Below are positions 26,794-31,711 of a DNA stretch of 31,711 bases, piece after piece (within the stretch, counting starts at the first letter, position 1; the number at the start of each line of letters is the position of its first letter). The notes under the pieces are model-generated. The model was given only the letters and a program-made list of their open reading frames with translations. It did not search any database and had not been told where the DNA came from. The DNA is from an uncultured Geobacter sp. (GTDB taxonomy: Bacteria; Desulfobacterota; Desulfuromonadia; Geobacterales; Geobacteraceae), in assembly GCA_937886325.1 (NCBI GenBank), contig CALABV010000129.1, positions 1-31,711 of the forward strand. The letters run 5' to 3'. Both the position numbers and the translations under genes were made by a program.

Positions 26794-26814
26794 CCCGGCC
26801 CGGGCAGGGCCGGG
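26794..26814. repeat. GC-rich hairpin upstream of the TerB/EF-hand-like gene
   Basis: CCCGGCCC (26794-26801) and GGGCCGGG (26807-26814) form a perfect 8-bp stem with a 5-base loop. There is no U-tract. It lies 50 bases before the ATG at 26864 and may stabilise or block the leader. Confidence 0.5.
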
Positions 26815-26863
26815 TCATTCCATCCCGAACGGAAGCGCGAAACTTCCGAAAAGAGAGGTACCC

Positions 26864-27064
26864 ATGAAACCGAGCAGCAGCGCGCGCAGGCTTGCGGATG
26901 TGATCCATGCAGCCATGGAGGATCACAGGATCACCAACGCCGAATACGAGGAAATACTCCATGTCGCCAACGAGGACGGCATTATCGACCCCGAGGAGAG
27001 GGCATTGCTCGGCCAGCTCCAGGAGATGATCGCCGACAAAACGTTACGCCGGGTGGCGGTATAG
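26864..27064 (+). CDS. 66-aa protein with TerB/EF-hand-like acidic loop
   Basis: Start ATG 26864 after AGAGAGG; this is a short ORF, but its placement and ribosome binding site are good. All helical. The motif VANEDGIIDPEERALL resembles a single EF-hand-type calcium loop and the repeat unit of TerB-like proteins (helix, acidic loop, helix). The preceding MEDHRITNAEYEEIL has the same shape (xDxxITxxEYxEIL), so two tandem half-repeats are likely. It has no signal peptide and is therefore cytosolic. Its exact role is unknown; its place in an envelope/ion block suggests metal or stress sensing, but that is inference. Confidence 0.7.
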   Translation: MKPSSSARRLADVIHAAMEDHRITNAEYEEILHVANEDGIIDPEERALLGQLQEMIADKTLRRVAV

Positions 27065-27101
27065 TTGGCCGCGATGAGAAGGCATTGGTCAGCGGCGGGA
27101 T

Positions 27102-27123
27102 TCATCCTGAAAACGGCGGTTGG
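27102..27123. repeat. second copy of the 22-base repeat, upstream of mltA
   Basis: It matches 23941-23962 at 21 of 22 positions. It lies inside the open frame upstream of mltA, which argues that translation of mltA begins after it (27143 or later). Confidence 0.6.
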
Positions 27124-27142
27124 AGTCATCCGGCGTGGACGA

Positions 27143-28402
27143 ATGATGACTTCAACAGCCGAATCCAGGCTCATGTCGTTCTGTATTTTCGGGGCGCTGT
27201 TCCTGTCCGCCTGTTCCGCTCCTCATGCAACGCTCCGCGAACCTCACCGCCAGGCATCGCCGGTGAGAATTGCGGTTCCTCCGTCGCCTGCGACAGTGCC
27301 GCCGCCTGCTCCGGCGCCCGTCGGAACGGCGGTTTCTTCCACGAGCCTCCGCCCGGCCCGATGGGATGAACTCCCCTGTTGGCGGGATGACGATCTGACG
27401 GAAGCATGGCCGGCCTGGCTCAGGTCCTGCGCCGCGCTCGGGAAAAAGCCCGGCTGGGAAACGGTGTGCGAGAGGTCGTGGCGGATTAACGGCGCGGACA
27501 ATCGGGCTGTCATGGATTTCTTTACAGTCAATTTTGTGCCGTATCAGGTGGTGAACCCGGATGAAACGACCGAAGGATTGGTTACGGGGTACTATGAGCC
27601 GATAATCCACGGCGACCTGGTACGGACCGAACGCGCCCGCTATCCCGTGTACGGGGCGCCGCCCGATCTGGTGCGGGTGGACCTGTCGTCGCTGTATCCG
27701 GAACTGAAGCACATGCGGTTGCGGGGGAGGGTGGTGGACAACCGCCTGGTCCCCTACTTCAGCCGCGCAGAGATTGACGATGCGGACGGCGCCTTCAGCG
27801 GCCAACCCATCGCCTGGGTCGAGGACCCGGTGGATCTCCTGCACCTTCAGATACAGGGCTCCGGCCGCGTCGAGCTCCCCACAGGGGAGCGGATACGCAT
27901 CGGCTATGCCGACCAGAACGGCCATCCGTTCCGATCCGTGGCCCGTACACTCGTCGAGCGGGGGGAGTTGAAGGCCGGCGAAGCCTCCGTGCACAGAGTC
28001 AGGCAGTGGGGGAAGGAAAATCCCGAGAAGCTGACCGCGGTACTCAACGAGAATCCCAGCTATGTTTTCTTCCGCCGGCTTCCCGACTCGCCGTCCGGCC
28101 CGTTGGGCGCGCTGGGAGTCCCTCTTACGGAACGACGCTCCATCGCAGTGGATCCCCGCTATATCCCTTTGGGCGCGCCGATATTTCTCTCCACCTCGTG
28201 GCCCATGTCTGATCGACCGTTGAACCGCCTGATGATGGCCCAGGACACGGGCGGCGCTATTCGGGGCGCGGTGCGGGTCGACTTTTTCTGGGGCCTGGGC
28301 GACGAAGCCGGTTCCCGGGCCTTGCGGATGAAGCAGAAGGGGAAAAAGTGGGTGATCCTTCCCGTCGGATTTATTCAGGGAACCCCAGTCGGAAAGAAGT
28401 GA
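27143..28402 (+). CDS. mltA: membrane-bound lytic murein transglycosylase A (lipoprotein)
   Basis: The frame is open from 27065. I use ATG 27143; 27146 and 27173 are close alternatives and no ribosome binding site decides between them. A lipoprotein signal (FCIFGALFLSAC) places the acylated Cys about 21 residues in, so it is anchored in the outer membrane. A Pro/Ala-rich linker (about 40-65) follows. The MltA domain is clear: LVTGYYEPIIHG, YPVYGAPPDLVRVDLSS, LLHLQIQGSGRVELPTGERI, IGYADQNGHPFRSVAR, NPSYVFFRRL and the 3D domain ending with the catalytic Asp region MAQDTGGAIRGAVRVDFFWG. It cleaves peptidoglycan glycan strands to 1,6-anhydro muropeptides. It is co-oriented with the TerB-like gene 78 bases upstream. 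Confidence 0.93.
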   Translation: MMTSTAESRLMSFCIFGALFLSACSAPHATLREPHRQASPVRIAVPPSPATVPPPAPAPVGTAVSSTSLRPARWDELPCWRDDDLTEAWPAWLRSCAALGKKPGWETVCERSWRINGADNRAVMDFFTVNFVPYQVVNPDETTEGLVTGYYEPIIHGDLVRTERARYPVYGAPPDLVRVDLSSLYPELKHMRLRGRVVDNRLVPYFSRAEIDDADGAFSGQPIAWVEDPVDLLHLQIQGSGRVELPTGERIRIGYADQNGHPFRSVARTLVERGELKAGEASVHRVRQWGKENPEKLTAVLNENPSYVFFRRLPDSPSGPLGALGVPLTERRSIAVDPRYIPLGAPIFLSTSWPMSDRPLNRLMMAQDTGGAIRGAVRVDFFWGLGDEAGSRALRMKQKGKKWVILPVGFIQGTPVGKK

Positions 28403-28443
28403 TTCCGGATTGCAACCAAGATAACATGTAAAACCCTGATGTA

Positions 28444-28490
28444 GGGGCGTATGGCATACGCCCCGATTGGGCGAACTGCTGTGCGCCCCT
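28444..28490. repeat. GGGGCG palindromic intergenic repeat
   Basis: GGGGCGTAT-GGC-ATACGCCCC (28444-28464) is a perfect 9-bp inverted repeat, followed by a second, weaker GGGCG...CGCCC pair (about 28470-28489). This GTAGGGGCG-type palindrome is a common dispersed repeat in bacterial genomes. It lies in the 144-base gap between mltA and the P-type ATPase. Confidence 0.65.
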
Positions 28491-28546
28491 TGAATAGGTG
28501 TCATCTTGATTGCAAAAGCGAATAACTCCAAGAAAGGACATTGTTC

Positions 28547-31270
28547 ATGAAACTCGACCATACGCAATGGCATGCGCTTTCCGCCGAGGAAGTCCTGACG
28601 GCCCTTGAAACCCGTTCCGGCGGCCTTTCCCCGGAAGAGGCGGCCGGACGTCTCCGGGAATACGGTCCCAACGAACTTGCCCGAAAGAGCGGCGACGGCC
28701 CGTTGCGCATTTTCTGGCGACAACTGAACAACCCCATCGGCTGGCTGCTTATCGGGGCGGGCGTCCTTTCCATGGCGCTGGGCAAATTCACCGACGCCTC
28801 CGTTGTATTCGGCGCGGTGATCATCAATTCGATTATCGGGTTCATCCAGGAATACCGGGCCGGCAAGGCCATCGAGGAACTTGCCGCCATGGTTCCCGAG
28901 TCAGCCGCCGTCATCCGGAACGGGCAGCCCGTTACGGTTTCCGCCCGCGACCTGGTTCCCGGCGACGTGGTCACGCTCCAGAGCGGCGACAAGGTGCCTG
29001 CCGACCTCCGCGTAATCCGGGCGAAAAATCTCCTCGTGGAGGAGGCGGCTCTCACCGGAGAATCCCTGCCGGTGGGGAAGCACGCCGAGGCCGTGGCTCG
29101 GGAGTCTTCTCTGGGGGATCGCCTCGGCATGGCATACAGCGGCACCATGGTTCTCCAGGGCGCGGGAGCGGGAGTTGTAGTCGGCACCGGCAAGGCTACG
29201 GAACTGGGCCGTATTAATGAAATGCTCAACCAGACGGTGCAGCTCGCGACCCCCCTCACCAGGCAACTGACCAAGGTGACCACCGGCATAACCATAGCGA
29301 CGGTGGCCGTTGTCGCGGTGCTCATCGGGTTCGGTATCTGGATCAAGAATGCTCCGGTCGGGGAATCGCTCATGGTTGCCGTCACTCTGGCCGTGGCCGC
29401 CATCCCGGAAGGCCTGCCCGCGGTGATCACCATCGCGCTCGCCATCGGCGTGCGGCGCATGGCCTCCCGCAACGCGGTGGTGCGCCACCTGCCCGCGGTT
29501 GAGACCCTGGGCGCCACCACGGTCACCTGCTCCGACAAGACCGGCACCCTGACGCGCAACGAGATGACGGTCCAGGTGGCATGGGTGGACGGGCACGAGT
29601 ACCGGTTCTCGGGTGTGGGGTATAATCCGGCGGGCGAGATCGAGCATGACGGTATCCGCCTGACGGAACCCCCGGAAGGCCTCGGGGTTCTCCTGACCAT
29701 GGCGGTACTGTGCAACGATGCCGCGGTGCGCCTGGAAGGGGATACGTGGTCGCCGACAGGCGACCCCACGGAGGCTGCTCTGGTGGTTGCCGGCGAAAAG
29801 GGGGGGCTGAAGTCTCGCGCGCTGCGGGAGCGCTTTCCCCGCCTGGATGTCATACCGTTCGAATCCGATACGAAATTCATGGCAACGCTGCACCGAATCG
29901 GCGGACAGGGAAGGATCCTTCTCAAAGGGGCGCCGGAAACCGTGCTTCGACGCTGCCTCCTCGAAGAGGGGGCGGTGGGGTTCGCGCTTGACGCCGTTGA
30001 AACCTATGCCCGGCAGGGCATGCGGATGATCGCCTTTGCCTGGAAGGAGAGCGCCGCCGAGGACCGGATCCTGGAGGGAGAAGAGGAAGAAGGCTTCACC
30101 TTTGCCGGTCTCATGGGCATGATCGACCCGCCGCGCACCGAGGCCATGGACGCCATTCGGGAATGCCATGGCGCGGGAATCACGGTCAAGATGATAACCG
30201 GCGACCATCCGACCACGGCCGAGGCCATCGGACGCCAGCTGGGCCTGCTTACGGATGGCGGGAAAGCCGTGCAGGGGAGGGAGCTGGACGGCCTCGCCGA
30301 CCATGAGCTGCAGGCGGTCGCACTGGAAACCAACGTGTTCGCCCGGGTGGCGCCGGAGCACAAGCTGCGGCTGGTGGAGGCGCTGCAGGCGCGCGGCCAT
30401 GTGGTGGCCATGACCGGGGACGGGGTTAATGACGCGCCGGCGCTGAAGCGCGCCGACATCGGCGTTGCCATGGGCATTACCGGCACCTCCGTTTCCAAGG
30501 AGGCGGCAAAGGTGGTGCTCATGGACGACAACTTCGCCTCCATCGCCGCGGCGGTTGAGGAGGGCCGCAGGGTCTACGACAATCTCATCAAATCCCTGGC
30601 CTTCGTGCTCCCCACCAACCTGGCGCTGGCCTGCATCCTGGCGGTGGCCATGTTCTTTTTCCCGACGGTGACGGTGGACGGCGTGAACGAGCTGCTCATG
30701 GCCATGTCACCGACCCAGATACTCTGGATCAACCTGGTGGCGAGCGTGACCCTTTCCATCCCGCTGGCATTCGAAATCCTGGAACCGAACGCCATGCGCC
30801 GGTCGCCGCGTCCCGCCAATGAGCCGGTATTCTCCCGGTTCATCATCTATCGTCTCGTCATGGTGGCGGCCCTCATGACAGCGGGAGGGTGCGGCCTCTT
30901 CCTGTGGGAATACTATCGCATTGTCGGCACTCACCCGCTCACCGCTGAGCTGCATGCCCTGGCCCTGGCCGAGGCGCAGACCCTGTGCGTCACCGTGGTC
31001 ACGTTCTCGCAGATATTCTACCTGTTTAACTGCCGGTCCCTGCGCGACTCCATCTTCGCCCAGGGTGTCTTCTCCAATCCCTCGGTGTTCGCGGGCGTCG
31101 GCATCCTTCTGCTGCTTCAGCTCTGCTTTACCTACCTGCCGCAGCTCCGGAACCTGTTCGGCTCCGCGCCTCTGGACATACAGGCCTGGCTGACCGCCGC
31201 CCTGGCGGGCGCCATCGTCCTGCCGGCCATTTCTCTGGAAAAATGGATCAGAAAACGGAAAGGATGGTAG
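28547..31270 (+). CDS. P-type cation-transporting ATPase, type II (PEGL motif)
   Basis: 907 residues from ATG 28547, with AAAGGA 8 bases upstream; an in-frame TTG at 28541 is less likely. Features in order: a cytosolic cation-ATPase N-domain (LSPEEAAGRLREYGPNELAR), TM1-2, the actuator loop with LTGESLP, TM3-4 with the ion-site motif AAIPEGLPAVITIALAIGV, phosphorylation Asp330 in CSDKTGTLT, the nucleotide-binding domain with KGAPE, the hinge MTGDGVNDAPALKRADIGVA, and six C-terminal helices. TM6 reads LWINLVASVTLSIPLAFE instead of the NLVTDGxPA of SERCA-type calcium pumps, so the substrate is not certain: Ca2+, Mn2+, Na+/K+ and Mg2+ are all possible. It is the fifth gene downstream of the Mn riboswitch on the same strand, but with its own leader. 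Confidence 0.93.
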   Translation: MKLDHTQWHALSAEEVLTALETRSGGLSPEEAAGRLREYGPNELARKSGDGPLRIFWRQLNNPIGWLLIGAGVLSMALGKFTDASVVFGAVIINSIIGFIQEYRAGKAIEELAAMVPESAAVIRNGQPVTVSARDLVPGDVVTLQSGDKVPADLRVIRAKNLLVEEAALTGESLPVGKHAEAVARESSLGDRLGMAYSGTMVLQGAGAGVVVGTGKATELGRINEMLNQTVQLATPLTRQLTKVTTGITIATVAVVAVLIGFGIWIKNAPVGESLMVAVTLAVAAIPEGLPAVITIALAIGVRRMASRNAVVRHLPAVETLGATTVTCSDKTGTLTRNEMTVQVAWVDGHEYRFSGVGYNPAGEIEHDGIRLTEPPEGLGVLLTMAVLCNDAAVRLEGDTWSPTGDPTEAALVVAGEKGGLKSRALRERFPRLDVIPFESDTKFMATLHRIGGQGRILLKGAPETVLRRCLLEEGAVGFALDAVETYARQGMRMIAFAWKESAAEDRILEGEEEEGFTFAGLMGMIDPPRTEAMDAIRECHGAGITVKMITGDHPTTAEAIGRQLGLLTDGGKAVQGRELDGLADHELQAVALETNVFARVAPEHKLRLVEALQARGHVVAMTGDGVNDAPALKRADIGVAMGITGTSVSKEAAKVVLMDDNFASIAAAVEEGRRVYDNLIKSLAFVLPTNLALACILAVAMFFFPTVTVDGVNELLMAMSPTQILWINLVASVTLSIPLAFEILEPNAMRRSPRPANEPVFSRFIIYRLVMVAALMTAGGCGLFLWEYYRIVGTHPLTAELHALALAEAQTLCVTVVTFSQIFYLFNCRSLRDSIFAQGVFSNPSVFAGVGILLLLQLCFTYLPQLRNLFGSAPLDIQAWLTAALAGAIVLPAISLEKWIRKRKGW

Positions 31271-31373
31271 AGGCAGGGGTTTTTTGTGGTCGTTTCAACC
31301 GATTATCTGCTACTATCAGGAAATCCGGACGGCTAGACGGCTGTCCGGGCAGTCAACGACCCCCGGAGGTTCC

Positions 31374-31688
31374 ATGAATAAAGCCTTGCTTACATGTTTA
31401 CTGGTAGTGCTTTCTGGTTGCTCGGTGACACCACCCCCCCTCATTGAAACGGAACCGATATACGTCAGGGATTGCCGCAAGGTCGGGACGTTCCCCGGTC
31501 CCGTGGGCAAGCGGATGTGGGGACCTCCCGCGGTGCTGGCCGACTTCAAATCCCAGACATCGCTCAAGGCGAAGGAGATGGGCGCGACGCATATCTATTG
31601 GCGCCAGGAATTCAGCGGGCTCGATGAGCAGATAGTCGGCCACGCCTTCGACTGCACCGGCGTCGATACGAGGACGGGCGAAGAGTAG
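31374..31688 (+). CDS. small lipoprotein (104 aa)
   Basis: Start ATG 31374 with CGGAGG 4 bases upstream. The lipoprotein signal MNKALLTCLLVVLSGC gives the acylated Cys at residue 16. The mature part has two further Cys (VRDCRKVG and HAFDCTGV), which could form a disulfide, and a pattern (SLKAKEMGATHIYWRQEFSG) like small DUF4156-type lipoproteins, in which a helix precedes A-x-x-G-A-T/N-x-V/I. The role is unknown. The 103-base gap before it contains an imperfect hairpin CCGGAC...GTCCGG (31325-31348). Confidence 0.8.
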   Translation: MNKALLTCLLVVLSGCSVTPPPLIETEPIYVRDCRKVGTFPGPVGKRMWGPPAVLADFKSQTSLKAKEMGATHIYWRQEFSGLDEQIVGHAFDCTGVDTRTGEE

Positions 31689-31711
31689 CGACGGATCCGC
31701 CGAAGCCGGAA

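Noticed and set aside
27152..28723. 523-codon open frame on the minus strand
   Set aside because: Antisense to mltA and extends through the intergenic palindrome into the ATPase gene.
28501..30400. 474- and 499-codon open frames on the minus strand
   Set aside because: Both are antisense to the P-type ATPase; Ser/Arg/Pro-rich and without motifs.

Overview
The window is GC-rich DNA from a Gram-negative bacterium. The gene set suggests Desulfuromonadota, most likely the Geobacter group: tandem CHAD and Ppx/GppA genes, a Lut/Lld-type lactate oxidation complex with a fused LutB-LutA subunit, an OmpA-fused ABC substrate-binding protein, UPF0182, HtpX, MltA, and an orphan CheB-CheR-histidine kinase hybrid. 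The taxon is inferred from gene content and style, not from a marker gene. I see no rRNA, tRNA or CRISPR array.

Layout. (a) 165-3166, plus strand: a helix-hairpin-helix protein, a CHAD protein and a Ppx/GppA-HD phosphatase, tightly packed and probably a polyphosphate-related operon. (b) 3276-8892, minus strand: a six-gene operon. In transcription order it encodes a four-helix membrane protein, a soluble coiled-coil protein, a membrane-anchored coiled-coil protein, a substrate-binding protein with an inner-membrane anchor and a C-terminal OmpA peptidoglycan-binding domain, a permease and an ATPase. An intrinsic terminator sits just before the permease gene. This is the best candidate for an undescribed system. 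(c) 9045-9625, minus: a Phd/ParE toxin-antitoxin pair. (d) 9813-12424, minus: the lactate-oxidation genes lutC and a fused lutB-lutA, behind a good sigma70-type promoter. (e) 12547-15265, plus: a RecD2-type helicase and a TTG-initiated small membrane protein.

(f) 15279-18043 is a decay zone. It holds heptamer repeats, an integron-type integrase remnant with an in-frame amber stop, REP-like hairpins, two small exported proteins, and an FtsX/MacB-type permease cut off exactly at a REP hairpin. (g) 18225-22004, plus: a 1259-residue CheB-CheR-coiled coil-PAS-HisKA-HATPase-REC protein. (h) 22005-22830 is a second decay zone: the head of a REP-associated (Y1) transposase gene interrupted by the same REP hairpin seen at 17475, the 3' catalytic end (domains V-VI) of a group II intron, and a small AT-rich ORF.

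(i) 22833-31688, plus: a promoter and a yybP-ykoY-type (manganese) riboswitch with an overlapping intrinsic terminator ahead of htpX. These are followed in the same direction by UPF0182, a 66-residue TerB/EF-hand-like protein, MltA, a PEGL-type P-type cation ATPase and a small lipoprotein. The theme of this block is envelope maintenance and ion homeostasis. A riboswitch-controlled HtpX protease would link membrane protein quality control to manganese.

All large ORFs antisense to these genes were judged to be high-GC shadows.
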